Shown here one piece after another: positions 1 through 9,281 of a stretch of DNA of 64,000 nucleotides. Source of the DNA: Gemella sanguinis ATCC 700632 (lineage in GTDB: Bacteria; Bacillota; Bacilli; Staphylococcales; Gemellaceae). The stretch's first letter is position 1. Each line of letters starts with the position of its first letter. The notes beneath the pieces were generated by a model. That model was not told where the DNA came from and made no database searches. It saw nothing but the letters and a program-made list of their open reading frames with translations. The DNA lies in NCBI RefSeq assembly GCF_000701685.1, contig NZ_JNJO01000005.1, positions 1 through 64,000 of the forward strand, written 5' to 3'. The translations under genes and the position numbers were made by a program.

Positions 1-185
1 AAAGCCAAAGTACAGTCGTACGCTTGGCTGTCTTGTTGCGTTCAAAATATGAAAACAATAGCATTAAGAGAGGTATAAAACCTCTTAATACTACTAAATT
101 TTTGCCTTAAGGCTTATTTTTTTTGAAAAAAAATACCATAACATCAATACTAGCTTGATATTTCGGTATTTTTGTCAACAATCTG
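1..185. other. Intergenic tail with small hairpins, no gene seen
   Basis: I see no coding frame here. Hairpins are visible at about 3-30 (AGCCAA and TTGGCT arms), 67-88 (AAGAGG and CCTCTT arms) and 127-172 (AAATACC and GGTATTT arms followed by TTTTTG). The GCCTTAAGGC palindrome near 104-113 is followed by a T run. These could be terminators of a rightward gene lying before the window, or the end of an RNA gene; the sequence alone does not decide. Confidence 0.35.
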
Positions 186-218
186 AAAAAAGAAGTTGTT
201 TATATCAACTTCTTTTTT
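186..218. terminator. Terminator of the metE-yitJ operon
   Basis: A perfect 7-bp stem (GAAGTTG and CAACTTC) flanked by A6 and T6 tracts can act in both directions. It lies 25 bp past the stop of the leftward yitJ-type gene. Confidence 0.75.
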
Positions 219-242
219 ATATTTTAAGAGGTAAGTTTGCAA

Positions 243-2084
243 TTATTTAGTTTTAACTGTTTCAATATAATCGATTAACTCAACAGTTAAATCTGCTCTA
301 GTAAATGGAGTGATTAAGTAAATTCCATTAAAGTGTTTTAAAGCAACATCAATTAATTTTTTACTTTCATCTAAAGCAATCTTTTGACAAAGTTCTTTGT
401 CATCTTTAACTTCTTCCAATCTAGATAAAAATTCTTCTGATAATTTAATTCCTGGAACTTCATTGTGTAAGAATATGGCATTATTATAACTAGTAATTGG
501 CATTATTCCTACAAAAAATGGAGTATCAGGATAGTTTGAAGCTAATTCTGATAATTTAACAATTTTTTCTTCTTCGAATACTGGTTGAGTGATAAAGTAA
601 TCTGCTCCAGATTTGATTTTCTTCTCAACTAAGCGTTTTGTTTTACTTATATCGCGAACATTTGGGTTATAGGCTGCAGCAACAGTAAAGTTAGTAGTCT
701 TTTTAAGTGATGCTCCATTATATCCAAGTCCTTCATTAAGTTGTTTTATAAATGGTATTAGTTTAAAACTTGTAACATCAAAAACACTTGTTGCACCTGG
801 GAAATCCCCGAGGTTGCTAGGATCACCTGTAACTGCTAGAATGTTGTTAATACCAAGTAGATCAAGACCCATTAGTCGAGATTGTAATCCAATAAGATTG
901 TGATCGCGACAAGCTAGATGTAATAGAGTAGGCGTAGTTATATGTTCTTTCAATAAAACTGCAGCCGTTAAATTACAAATTCTAGTACTTGCTAATGAAT
1001 TATCAGCTAAAGTAATAGCTTCAATATTCTTTTTATCAATAGTTTTAGCAGCTTCAATAAATTTCTCAATATTTAAATGCTTAGGTGGATCTAATTCTGC
1101 TATTATTGTAACTTGTTTTTTTACTTTATCAACTATAGTAGGTTTATTAGACGCTACACGAATAAGTTCTTCTTCAGCAGGTAGAGGAGTTATTGTTTTT
1201 CTTTTTACTGGTTTTAAACCTTTTATTCCTTTTTTTATAGCGCGAATATGCTCTGGTGTAGTTCCACAACACCCACCAATTAGTCTTACTCCTTCTTCTA
1301 CTAATAGTTTTGCACTTTGTTCAAAGTAAGATGAATTTTTTCTAAAACGATATTCATTTCCATTAATAGTTTGAGTAAGTTGCATTAAACTAGCATTAGG
1401 ATATGCTGATAAATAGCTTTGAGCAAATAAAGGAACTTGTTTAAAGCTCTTTATCATATGATAAGGTCCAAGATGGCAGTTTAAGCCGACAATATCTGCA
1501 CCTAAATTTACAAGAGCACTTAGTGCATCAGTTACTTTCTCCCCATTTTGAGTAATACCAGCTTCTAATAATGAAATATTAGTAATTATAGGTAAGTCAG
1601 TAAGTTTTCTTACTTCAGATAAAATAGTACGAATTTCTTCTTGATCATAATATGTTTCAAATAATAAGCCATCAATTTTTTCTGTAGATAAAAGAACCTT
1701 AACTTGATCTAGTGTTTCATTAACTATAGATTCTAAAGTTAGCTCACATTCACGAAGCCCTCTTATAGCCCCAATAGTACCTAGAACAAATGTTTTTTCT
1801 CCTGCAGCAGAACGTGCGATTTCAGCTGCGCGAATATTAATTTCTTCAAACTTATCTTCATATCCATAAGTTTTTAATTGACACTTTTTGGCAGCATAGG
1901 TATTAGTCTGAATTATATCAGCTCCGGCTTCGATATAAGCTCTATGGATTTCTTCTACAGCACTAGGATTTGAAATATTGTTATATTCATGACAACTTTC
2001 TAATCCATTACTGTAGAGAGTTGTACCCATAGCCCCATCGGCTACGAGTACATTATTTTCTAATCTCTCTAGTAGGTTTCTCAT
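243..2084 (-). CDS. Bifunctional homocysteine S-methyltransferase / methylenetetrahydrofolate reductase (YitJ type)
   Basis: This 613-residue protein fuses two cytoplasmic methionine-pathway enzymes. The N-terminal ~290 residues are a homocysteine S-methyltransferase barrel: DGAMGTTLYS near the start, a zinc-ligand Cys in GLNCHLG and the Cys pair in GGCCGTTPEHI. Residues ~310-600 are a 5,10-methylenetetrahydrofolate reductase barrel (AELDPPKH, LAVTGDPSN, DYFITQPVF). No cobalamin domain is present, so it is not MetH. The reductase half should supply 5-methyl-THF to MetE, encoded 16 bp upstream on the same transcript. The methyl donor of the first half cannot be read from sequence. Start is supported by a GGAGGGAGA ribosome site. 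Confidence 0.93.
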   Translation of the reverse strand: MRNLLERLENNVLVADGAMGTTLYSNGLESCHEYNNISNPSAVEEIHRAYIEAGADIIQTNTYAAKKCQLKTYGYEDKFEEINIRAAEIARSAAGEKTFVLGTIGAIRGLRECELTLESIVNETLDQVKVLLSTEKIDGLLFETYYDQEEIRTILSEVRKLTDLPIITNISLLEAGITQNGEKVTDALSALVNLGADIVGLNCHLGPYHMIKSFKQVPLFAQSYLSAYPNASLMQLTQTINGNEYRFRKNSSYFEQSAKLLVEEGVRLIGGCCGTTPEHIRAIKKGIKGLKPVKRKTITPLPAEEELIRVASNKPTIVDKVKKQVTIIAELDPPKHLNIEKFIEAAKTIDKKNIEAITLADNSLASTRICNLTAAVLLKEHITTPTLLHLACRDHNLIGLQSRLMGLDLLGINNILAVTGDPSNLGDFPGATSVFDVTSFKLIPFIKQLNEGLGYNGASLKKTTNFTVAAAYNPNVRDISKTKRLVEKKIKSGADYFITQPVFEEEKIVKLSELASNYPDTPFFVGIMPITSYNNAIFLHNEVPGIKLSEEFLSRLEEVKDDKELCQKIALDESKKLIDVALKHFNGIYLITPFTRADLTVELIDYIETVKTK

Positions 2085-2100
2085 AAATCTCCCTCCAATA

Positions 2101-4338
2101 CTATTTTTTTAGTTCAGAGCGGATTTCTTTTGTTACCTCAACTAAAACTTCTAGTGCTTCGATTGTTTCTTTTTCTGCACGTGTTTTTAGACCACAGTCA
2201 GGGTTAATCCAGAATTGTTCTGTAGATAATTTTTGAAGTGGACGTAAGATATTAGTACGAACTTCTTCTTTTGTAGGTACACGAGGAGAGTGGATATCAT
2301 AAACTCCAAGACCAATACCTAGAGGGTAGATTGCTGTCTCAAATGCAGAGATTAATTCTCCGTGACTTCTACTTGTTTCGATAGAAATAACGTCTGCATC
2401 TAATGCTCTAATAGAATCGATAATTTCATCGAAGTTAGAGTAACACATATGAGTGTGAATTTGTGTTTCATCATTTACTGATGAAGTAGCAAGACGGAAT
2501 GCAAATACTGCTTCTTCAAGATATTTTTCTTTTTTACTATCTCTAAGTGGTAAACCTTCACGAAGAGCAGGTTCATCAACTTGGATAATTCCAATACCAG
2601 CTTTTTCAAGTAGTTCAATTTCATTTTTAAGAGCTATAGCAATTTGGTTAAAGATTTCTGCTTTAGGAATATCACTACGTTCAAATGACCAGTTTAGGAT
2701 TGTTACTGGTCCAGTTAACATACCTTTAACAGGACGGTTAGTTAAGCTTTGAGCATAAGCAGTTTCTTTAACTGTAACAGCTTCAATATGTTTTACATCT
2801 CCGTAAATGATTGGTGGTTTAACCCCACGAGAACCATATGATTGAACCCAACCAAATTTAGTTGATGCAAATCCAGCGAAACGTTGACCAAAGAATTCAA
2901 CCATGTCTGTACGTTCAAACTCACCATGAACTAATACATCAATGTCAAGGTCTTCTTGGATTTTAATCCAACGAGCGATTTCTTCTTCAATGAATTTTTC
3001 ATAGTCTTCATTAGATAATTCACCTTTTTTCCATAACGCACGTTGAAGACGTACTTGTTTAGATTGAGGGAATGATCCAATTGTTGTAGTTGGTAATAAT
3101 GGTAAGTTGAATTTTTTGTTTTGAACTTCACGACGTACTTTGTAATCAGAAGGGCGAGTAGAACGAACATTTTCACTTGATTCTAATTCTAGATTTCTGA
3201 AGTCAGCATTTTGTAATTTGTGGAAGTCTTCAACATGTTTTTTATATGCATCAGATTCATTTCCATCTAATTTATCAGCTAATAAATTAAGTTCTACAAG
3301 TTTTTCATCAGCAAATGCTAATCCATTAAGAAGAGTTTCTTCAAGTTCAGTTTCATGTTTTGTTGTAACAGGAACATGTAATAGAGAACATGAAGGTTGG
3401 ATTACTAACTCAGCAACATTTTGTTTAATCTCTTCTAGTAATTTTGAACTATCTTCAAAGTCGTTACTCCAAACATTACGTCCATCAACAACACCAGCAA
3501 ATACTTCTTTATCTTTAAATAATCCAGCTTTAACATTAGCTAGGTTTTCTTCTCTACCATGAACGAAATCTAATCCGAATGTTACTGGTAAATCAGCAAG
3601 TTTTTCAGCTTCTACTAAAGCTTCAAAGTAAGTTTGGAAGATGAATTTAGCATTTACTTCATTATTGAAATGGTTATATACTTTATGAGCTAATTCCACA
3701 TAATTTTTACCTTCGTCAGTTACAAAGATTGGTTCATCTACTTGGATGTATGAAGCACCAGCTTCTACTAGTTCTTTAAATACTTGTGTGTATAGTGGAA
3801 CTAATTTGTCTACAGCTTTTTCAAATTCTCCTTCTTCTAAGCCACTAGATAGAGCAACATAAGTTATAGGCCCAGTAATAACTGGTTTAGCTTTATCACC
3901 AACTATTTCACGTGCTTCTTTATATAAATCAAGTAGGCGAGTATTATTTAACTTAGGTTCAACATTTTGCCACTCAGGTACGATGTAGTGGTAGTTAGTG
4001 TTAAACCATTTTTTAAGTGCAGATGCAACATTATCTTTGTTACCACGAGCGATATCAAAGAATAAATCTACGTCAACTTCTCTTCCTTCAAAACGTTGTG
4101 GAATAACGTTGAATTGAACTGATAAATCTAAAATGTGATCATATAGTGAGAAATCTCCTACAGGGATTAAATCTAATCCAGAGTCATATTGTTTTTGTAA
4201 GAAATCTCTTCTTAATTTTCCAGCTTCTTCAAATAACTCGTTTTGACGAACTGTACGAGCCCAGTATCCTTCAATTAATTTTTTCCATTCTCTCTTTTCC
4301 CCTAAACGAGGGTATCCTAAACTTGAAATTTTTGTCAT
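2101..4338 (-). CDS. metE: 5-methyltetrahydropteroyltriglutamate-homocysteine methyltransferase (cobalamin-independent methionine synthase)
   Basis: MetE makes methionine from homocysteine and 5-methyl-THF-polyglutamate. At 745 residues it is close to the family's usual ~755. The C-terminal zinc site is visible as HTHMCYSNF and NPDCGLKTR, and TTTIGSFPQ opens the second barrel. The open frame extends upstream to 4449, but that would run through T-box sequence. The ATG at 4338 ([13 protein letters not shown]) has AGGAGG 9 bp upstream and matches the family N terminus. It is the first gene of an operon with the YitJ-type gene and lies behind two methionine T-boxes. Confidence 0.97.
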   Translation of the reverse strand: MTKISSLGYPRLGEKREWKKLIEGYWARTVRQNELFEEAGKLRRDFLQKQYDSGLDLIPVGDFSLYDHILDLSVQFNVIPQRFEGREVDVDLFFDIARGNKDNVASALKKWFNTNYHYIVPEWQNVEPKLNNTRLLDLYKEAREIVGDKAKPVITGPITYVALSSGLEEGEFEKAVDKLVPLYTQVFKELVEAGASYIQVDEPIFVTDEGKNYVELAHKVYNHFNNEVNAKFIFQTYFEALVEAEKLADLPVTFGLDFVHGREENLANVKAGLFKDKEVFAGVVDGRNVWSNDFEDSSKLLEEIKQNVAELVIQPSCSLLHVPVTTKHETELEETLLNGLAFADEKLVELNLLADKLDGNESDAYKKHVEDFHKLQNADFRNLELESSENVRSTRPSDYKVRREVQNKKFNLPLLPTTTIGSFPQSKQVRLQRALWKKGELSNEDYEKFIEEEIARWIKIQEDLDIDVLVHGEFERTDMVEFFGQRFAGFASTKFGWVQSYGSRGVKPPIIYGDVKHIEAVTVKETAYAQSLTNRPVKGMLTGPVTILNWSFERSDIPKAEIFNQIAIALKNEIELLEKAGIGIIQVDEPALREGLPLRDSKKEKYLEEAVFAFRLATSSVNDETQIHTHMCYSNFDEIIDSIRALDADVISIETSRSHGELISAFETAIYPLGIGLGVYDIHSPRVPTKEEVRTNILRPLQKLSTEQFWINPDCGLKTRAEKETIEALEVLVEVTKEIRSELKK

Positions 4339-4386
4339 TTTTTCTTTCCTCCTAAAATGTAAATATAAATTTCTTAATAATAAAAT

Positions 4387-4665
4387 AAAAACGCCCTTAA
4401 ACAATAAATTAATATTGTCTAAGGACGTGCGTTTCATACGTGGTACCACCTTATTTTATGGAAAATCTAAAATTGTGAATTGAATTTTTTAGTTTTCCAC
4501 CTCATTAAAATTTTAACGCGTTTAATGCGTAATTATTTTACCGAATATTATTCAGCTCAATAATTAAAACTCAAAGACCATTTTCAAAAAAACTCATTAA
4601 TCTCTTTTCAGCTACCGAGATTCTCTGTTGTAAATCCTTTTTTTTACTCATCTTTTCAATGTTAT
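4387..4665 (-). promoter_or_regulatory. T-box riboswitch 2 (gene-proximal, methionine specifier)
   Basis: Read leftward this shows T-box landmarks: an AGAGA segment, the apical GGTAGCTGAAAAGA segment, an ATG triplet in GAAAATGGTC at the expected specifier position, and the antiterminator core AAGGTGGTACCACG (about 4440-4453), whose TGGT can pair with an ACCA tRNA end. A terminator hairpin with a T tail follows (4392-4427). The ATG specifier fits tRNA-Met and the downstream metE. Boundaries are approximate. Confidence 0.88.
4392..4427 (-). terminator. T-box 2 terminator hairpin
   Basis: Leftward, CGTCCTTAGACAAT pairs with ATTGTTTAAGGGCG (two G-T pairs) and is followed by TTTTT. It is the regulated terminator in front of metE, ending about 54 bp before the start codon. 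Confidence 0.85.
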
Positions 4666-4711
4666 ATTATATTAATTTGTAAAAATAATTTGTACTCAGT
4701 CTTAAATACGA

Positions 4712-4953
4712 CAAAAGGGTAGTAACACAAGGGACGAAATGACCGTGTTACCACCCAATTTTATAATCTTAAAATAAACTTTTAATCTTACCTCAATGAT
4801 TATTAACGGTAATCAACCGGAACTAACTCATTAATAGTCATTAGTTCAGCTCTGTGACCATTTACAATACACCCAAATCCTTTTTTTCACCAACCAAAAG
4901 GTCTCTAATAATTAAGTAATATTGCTCTTCACTTCTTCGCTTTTAAAACTGTT
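4712..4953 (-). promoter_or_regulatory. T-box riboswitch 1 (promoter-proximal, methionine specifier)
   Basis: A second, complete T-box lies directly upstream of the first. Leftward it has an AGAGA segment, a GGTTGGTGAAAA apical segment, ATG within AAATGGTC as likely specifier, the antiterminator core GGGTGGTAACACGG (about 4743-4756) and a terminator at 4717-4756. TGGT again fits a tRNA with discriminator A, as tRNA-Met has. Both leaders are in one transcript, so readthrough of metE needs both switches to be open. Confidence 0.86.
4717..4756 (-). terminator. T-box 1 terminator hairpin
   Basis: GGGTGGTAACAC pairs with GTGTTACTACCC (one G-T pair), followed leftward by only four T residues. The short T tract suggests a leakier terminator than that of T-box 2. 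Confidence 0.75.
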
Positions 4954-4959
4954 AAAGAA

Positions 4960-4988
4960 ATAGTAACATAAGTCTTTTTCTTTGTCAA
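4960..4988 (-). promoter_or_regulatory. Sigma-A promoter of metE operon
   Basis: On the minus strand a perfect -35 TTGACA (4988-4983) is separated by 17 bp from TACTAT (4965-4960). Transcription should start near 4953, just ahead of T-box 1. No equally good promoter is seen between the two T-boxes. Confidence 0.82.
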
Positions 4989-5206
4989 CACTTTCTAGTG
5001 AAAAAATTAAAAACTTTTTCCGGAATTGTCAGAAATCTAAGGAAGACCATATATATTAATATATTTTAAAGATAATATTTTAATAATAACTATTTAAGAA
5101 ATATTTTAACTTTTACTAATAGTTAGTTAATATCCATAAGGTATACTGTATTCATCAAACAAAAAGTTTTGGTAATAAAGTATTAAATAAGAGGAGAGAA
5201 ATACAA

Positions 5207-7321
5207 ATGAAAAATAACTTTATTAAATCAGAAAATTTTACAAAATGGGCAATCAGAAAAGTTAGTGTTGGTGTGGTGTCAGCTGCAATTGCTAGCGGAA
5301 TTTTTATAGTTGTTGGCAGTGGAGAAGCTCATGCGAGTGATTTACAAGATAAAGCTCCTGTAGTTCAAAATGTAGAAAATAAACAATTAGATGATTCAAC
5401 TGAATCTAAAGTAATTGAAAACAAAGTAAATACTGTAGGAAAAGAAACAAAACAAGTTGAGAAAAGTACAGTTGAAGCAAAAAATGTTGTAAGTGCTGAG
5501 AAACAACCTGAAGTAAAATCAGAAAAAGAAGTAAGTATTGAATCAAAAGAAACTGATGTGAATAATTTAATAAAACAGGCAAAAGATGTAGCAGAACCAC
5601 AAACAACTCCAGTTGAAGTAAAAAAAGCAGTAATGGAGAATACAAAAGATACAGTAGATGTACAAGCTAAATACTTAGATAAAGCAAACTTCCCAGGGCC
5701 ATTCACAGCGGGAGTGAACCAAGTAATTCCTTATGAATTCTTCGGTGGAGATGGAATGTTAACAAGATTAATCTTGAAATCATCAGACAAAGCACCATGG
5801 TCAGATAACGGATCAGCGAAAAATCCAGCATTATTACCATTAGAAAAACTAGGAAAAGGATTATACTTCTATGAAGTAGACCTAGAAGGAATAAAAGGAA
5901 AATCAGATAAAGAATTACTAGATTTATTGAAAGCTAATGGAACACAAAGCTACAAAGCAACAATCAAAGTATACGGTGAAAAAGACGGAAAAGCAGATCT
6001 AACAAACGTAGTGGCAACAAAAGATGTAAATGTAAATCTAAATGGCCTTACAAGTGTTAACGAAGTTAAAAAAGCAGTAATGGAGAACACAAAAGATATA
6101 GTCGATGTACCAGCTAAATACTTAGACAAAGCAAACTTCCCAGGACCATTTACAGCAGGAGTAAACCAAGTAATTCCTTATGAATTCTTTGGTGGAGATG
6201 GAATGTTAACAAGATTAATCTTGAAATCATCAGATAAAGCACCATGGTCAGATAACGGATCAGCGAAAAATCCAGCGCTTCCTCCAGTAGAGAAATTAGG
6301 ACATGGATTATATTTCTATGAAGTAGACCTAGAAGGAACAAAAGGAAAATCAGATAAAGAATTACTAGATTTATTAAAAGCTAATGGAACACAAAGCTAC
6401 AAAGCAACAATCAAAGTATACGGTGAAAAAGATGGAAAAGCGGATCTAACAAACGTAGTGGCAACAAAAGATATTGATGTAAATCTAAATGGATTAACAA
6501 GTGTTCAAGAAGTTAAAAAAGCAGTAATGAAGAACACAAAAGATACAGTAGATGTACCAGCTAAATACTTAGACAAAGCAAACTTCCCAGGACCATTTAC
6601 AGCAGGAGTAAACCAAGTAATTCCTTATGAATTCTTCGGTGGAGATGGAATGTTAACAAGATTAATTTTGAAATCATCAGACAAAGCACCATGGTCAGAT
6701 AACGGATCAGCGAAAAATCCAGCGCTTCCTCCAGTAGAGAAATTAGGACATGGATTATATTTCTATGAAGTAGATTTAGCAGGAACACAAGGAAAACAAG
6801 ATAAAGAACTATTAGACTTATTAAAAGCTAATGGAACACAAAGCTACAAAGCAACAATCAAAGTATACAGTGAAAAAGATGGAAAGGCAGATCTAACAAA
6901 CGTAGTGGCAACAAAAGAAGTGACTATAAATCTACATAAAGAAACTAAGCAAATGGATATGAAACCAGGAGAAGATATGATGCAAAATAATACAGCTACT
7001 GGTTCAATGAATTCAAATGTAAGTGGAAAAGTAATGAATATGAGTAAATCTGATAGTATGTCTATGAAATCTAGTATGAATAAAGCTATGATGCCAGAAA
7101 ATATGACTATGGATTCTCATATGAATAAAGATATGATGCAAGATAATATGGCTATGAATACTCATATGAGTAATGGAATGACGAAAAAAGGTATGCTACC
7201 AAAAACAAGTGCGGCACCTGAAGGAACAATGAGTTCAACAAATTCATCAAATACTGGAATACTAGGATTAATCATTGCAAGCTTCTTAGGTATATTAGGA
7301 TTCAGAAGAAAAAATAATTAA
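5207..7321 (+). CDS. Cell-wall anchored SSURE-repeat adhesin with methionine-rich stalk (PavB-like)
   Basis: This 704-residue protein begins with a YSIRK-like export signal (AIRKVSVGVVSAA, residues ~19-31) and an acidic/Lys-rich linker. Three near-identical 149-residue repeats start at about residues 137, 286 and 435. Their signature (GPFTAGVNQVIPYEFFGGDG, SDKAPWSDNGSAKNPAL) matches the SSURE repeat of the pneumococcal fibronectin/plasminogen-binding protein PavB, so adhesion to host matrix is inferred. Residues ~583-663 hold 22 methionines plus two His (SHM, THM). The C terminus has a sortase motif LPKTS (variant of LPXTG), a hydrophobic segment and RRKNN. A good AGGAGAG site precedes the ATG. 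Confidence 0.92.
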   Translation: MKNNFIKSENFTKWAIRKVSVGVVSAAIASGIFIVVGSGEAHASDLQDKAPVVQNVENKQLDDSTESKVIENKVNTVGKETKQVEKSTVEAKNVVSAEKQPEVKSEKEVSIESKETDVNNLIKQAKDVAEPQTTPVEVKKAVMENTKDTVDVQAKYLDKANFPGPFTAGVNQVIPYEFFGGDGMLTRLILKSSDKAPWSDNGSAKNPALLPLEKLGKGLYFYEVDLEGIKGKSDKELLDLLKANGTQSYKATIKVYGEKDGKADLTNVVATKDVNVNLNGLTSVNEVKKAVMENTKDIVDVPAKYLDKANFPGPFTAGVNQVIPYEFFGGDGMLTRLILKSSDKAPWSDNGSAKNPALPPVEKLGHGLYFYEVDLEGTKGKSDKELLDLLKANGTQSYKATIKVYGEKDGKADLTNVVATKDIDVNLNGLTSVQEVKKAVMKNTKDTVDVPAKYLDKANFPGPFTAGVNQVIPYEFFGGDGMLTRLILKSSDKAPWSDNGSAKNPALPPVEKLGHGLYFYEVDLAGTQGKQDKELLDLLKANGTQSYKATIKVYSEKDGKADLTNVVATKEVTINLHKETKQMDMKPGEDMMQNNTATGSMNSNVSGKVMNMSKSDSMSMKSSMNKAMMPENMTMDSHMNKDMMQDNMAMNTHMSNGMTKKGMLPKTSAAPEGTMSSTNSSNTGILGLIIASFLGILGFRRKNN
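5615..6940 (+). repeat. Three tandem 447-bp SSURE-coding repeats
   Basis: Units begin at 5615, 6062 and 6509, each with GAAGT(A/T)AAAAAAGCAGTAATG, giving an exact 447-bp period. Long stretches are identical at the DNA level, so copy number could change by recombination. The last unit is followed directly by the methionine-rich region. Confidence 0.93.
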
Positions 7322-7350
7322 TAAATAAAATAAACTTGTATATTTTATCG

Positions 7351-7385
7351 AAATAGTGCTATACTTTTATTGTATAGTACTATTT
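7351..7385. repeat. 14-bp inverted repeat before the SaeRS-like genes
   Basis: AAATAGTGCTATAC (7351-7364) and GTATAGTACTATTT (7372-7385) form a near-perfect inverted repeat (one G-T pair) with a 7-nt loop. It could terminate the adhesin transcript, although the T tract is only TTTT, or be an operator: TATACT within it is a possible -10 with TTGTAT 18 bp upstream. I cannot tell which. Confidence 0.55.
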
Positions 7386-7403
7386 TGATAAGAGGAGTTA
7401 AGT

Positions 7404-8093
7404 ATGGTTAATAAAATTTTATTAGTAGATGATGAAATAGAAATAACGGAGATAAATAAACGATATTTAGAGCAAGGTGGATATGGTGTTGATATCGCTA
7501 ATGATGGTAAAGAAGCTTTAGAGAAATACAAGAAAAATAAATATTCTTTAATAATTACAGATATAATGATGCCCAATATAGATGGCTATGATTTAATCAG
7601 CGAAGTACAGTATTTAGATGAGGAACAACCATTTTTATTCATAACAGCGAAAACAACAGAACCAGATAAAATCTACGCTTTAAGTTTGGGGGCAGATGAC
7701 TATATAGTAAAACCATTTAGTCCAAGAGAATTAGTTTTAAGAGTTAGAAATATACTACGTAGAATCGAGAAAAATAGTAGTGAAAATATTTTAACTTTAG
7801 GTGATTTGAAAATTAACTATAATAGTAGAATTGCTATGGTAAATGATAGACAATTAGAACTAACCGTGAAATCTTTTGAATTATTATGGCTACTGGCTAA
7901 TAATCCGGATCGTGTTTTTTCTAAAACAGAATTGTATGAAAAAATTTGGCAAGGTGAATATGTAGAAGATGCAAATACGCTAAATGTGCATATACACTCA
8001 TTAAGGAGAATCTTAACAAAATATTCAACAGAAAAAACACCGAGTATAAAAACGGTATGGGGTCTAGGATACAAAATGGAAAAACAAGTTTAA
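7404..8093 (+). CDS. SaeR-like OmpR-family response regulator
   Basis: A 229-residue two-domain regulator. The receiver domain has the acidic pair VDDE near residue 10, phospho-acceptor Asp in IITDIMMPN (about residue 53), the switch Thr/Ser region ITAKT and the conserved Lys in IVKPFSPRELVLR. The C-terminal winged helix ends WGLGYKMEKQV. The stretch AKTTEPDKIYALSLGADDY and the DANTLNVHIHSLRR segment resemble staphylococcal SaeR closely, so it may control exported adhesins and virulence-type factors. It lies directly after the adhesin gene. I found no classic GTTAA-N6-GTTAA SaeR box nearby. The kinase gene follows 20 bp downstream. Confidence 0.9.
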   Translation: MVNKILLVDDEIEITEINKRYLEQGGYGVDIANDGKEALEKYKKNKYSLIITDIMMPNIDGYDLISEVQYLDEEQPFLFITAKTTEPDKIYALSLGADDYIVKPFSPRELVLRVRNILRRIEKNSSENILTLGDLKINYNSRIAMVNDRQLELTVKSFELLWLLANNPDRVFSKTELYEKIWQGEYVEDANTLNVHIHSLRRILTKYSTEKTPSIKTVWGLGYKMEKQV

Positions 8094-8113
8094 AAATGGA
8101 AAGGAAATATAGA

Positions 8114-9142
8114 ATGAAATTAAGAGATTATATTATTGTTGGATATATTTTGTCATTTTTAATAACTATTATGGCTGTTTTTTGGGCTTCAAATTTAATG
8201 TTAATTGAAAAAAAAGATACATATTTTATAGTTGCGATTACAATAATTGCAGGACTAATTGGAGCTACGATTAGCATTATATTACTAAAAGGTGTATTTA
8301 AGTCATTACATGTATTAAAAAGACAAATGATTAGTATAAGTGAGAAAAATTTTGATTTTAGCAATACTGTAGAAGGTCCTACTGAGTTTAGAGAATTATC
8401 ATTATCATTCAATGAAATGGCAAAACATTTAAAAGAAAGTTTTGATTCATTAGAAGAAAGTGAAAAAGAAAAATCTCTTATGATAGCCCAGTTATCTCAT
8501 GATATAAAAACTCCTATAACTTCAATTCAATCAACTGCGGAAGGAATGTTAGACGGAATAATAAAGGAAGAAGAATATAAATATTATCTAGAAACAATTT
8601 GTCGACAAACGACAAGATTGAATAAACTTGTTGAAGAATTAAATTATTTAACATTAAGTGTAAAAGACACTAGTGAAGATGATAAAAATGAAACAATATT
8701 TTTAGATAAATTATTGATTGACTGCATGTCAGAGTTTAAGTTGAGAGCAGAAAAAGAAAAAAGAGATATCTATATTAAAGTTATTCCTGAGAATGCTAAG
8801 ATAGTAAGTAATTACAATAAAATTCAAAGAATTATCGTGAATTTAATAGGTAATGCATTTAAGTATTCACCAAGCGGTACAAAAATAGAAATAGTTGCCG
8901 AAATAAAAAATCAAGAATTATCTATTTCTATAATTGATGAAGGTTGCGGTATAAAAGAAGAAGAGATTGATAATATTTTTAAAAGATTATATCGTGTTGA
9001 AGCATCAAGAAATATGAAAACAGGTGGTTATGGCTTAGGTTTAGCAATAGCGAAACAGTTAGCCTTACAAATAAATGGAGACATATTAGTAGAAAGTGAA
9101 TATGGTAAAGGAAGTAAATTTACTTTAAAAATTAATTGTTAA
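8114..9142 (+). CDS. SaeS-like sensor histidine kinase
   Basis: The kinase partner of the upstream regulator, 342 residues from the chosen start (MKLRDYIIVGYIL). Two N-terminal membrane helices (about 7-28 and 38-60) are separated by a very short loop, the layout of intramembrane-sensing kinases such as SaeS. A HAMP-like segment is followed by the phospho-acceptor His in SHDIKTPITS and ATPase boxes NLIGNAFKYS, DEGCGI and GGYGLGLAIAK. Longer starts at 8057 and 8096 exist, but 8057 lies inside the regulator gene and an AAAGGA site sits just before 8114. Confidence 0.88.
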   Translation: MKLRDYIIVGYILSFLITIMAVFWASNLMLIEKKDTYFIVAITIIAGLIGATISIILLKGVFKSLHVLKRQMISISEKNFDFSNTVEGPTEFRELSLSFNEMAKHLKESFDSLEESEKEKSLMIAQLSHDIKTPITSIQSTAEGMLDGIIKEEEYKYYLETICRQTTRLNKLVEELNYLTLSVKDTSEDDKNETIFLDKLLIDCMSEFKLRAEKEKRDIYIKVIPENAKIVSNYNKIQRIIVNLIGNAFKYSPSGTKIEIVAEIKNQELSISIIDEGCGIKEEEIDNIFKRLYRVEASRNMKTGGYGLGLAIAKQLALQINGDILVESEYGKGSKFTLKINC

Positions 9143-9252
9143 TACACTGAGTATACAAGGAAATCTTTGAATCAGATTTATTATTTTGAAAGAATAATTG
9201 GAATTAGATTTTTAAGAATTTTCAATATAAAAACATAAAAATTTTTTAAATT

Positions 9253-9281
9253 TTGACAAAATAAATTTTTCACGGTATAAT
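9253..9281 (+). promoter_or_regulatory. Sigma-A promoter of cstR
   Basis: TTGACA (9253-9258), 17 bp, TATAAT (9276-9281): a consensus promoter. Its -10 overlaps the first in-frame ATG at 9280, which rules that ATG out as the start of translation. Confidence 0.85.

Noticed and set aside
3218-3562. 114-codon rightward frame inside metE
   Set aside because: Antisense to a strongly conserved gene, Ser-rich composition typical of a shadow frame and no ribosome site.
4339-4449. N-terminal extension of metE
   Set aside because: The extra 37 codons run through the T-box terminator; the start at 4338 has AGGAGG and matches the family.
4660-4695. Internal promoter between the two metE T-boxes
   Set aside because: On the minus strand TATAAT is present at about 4671-4666, but no acceptable -35 lies 16-18 bp upstream.
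5040-5206. SaeR-type direct repeat before the adhesin gene
   Set aside because: GTTAGTTAAT is present, but not the GTTAA-N6-GTTAA spacing, so I do not claim a site.
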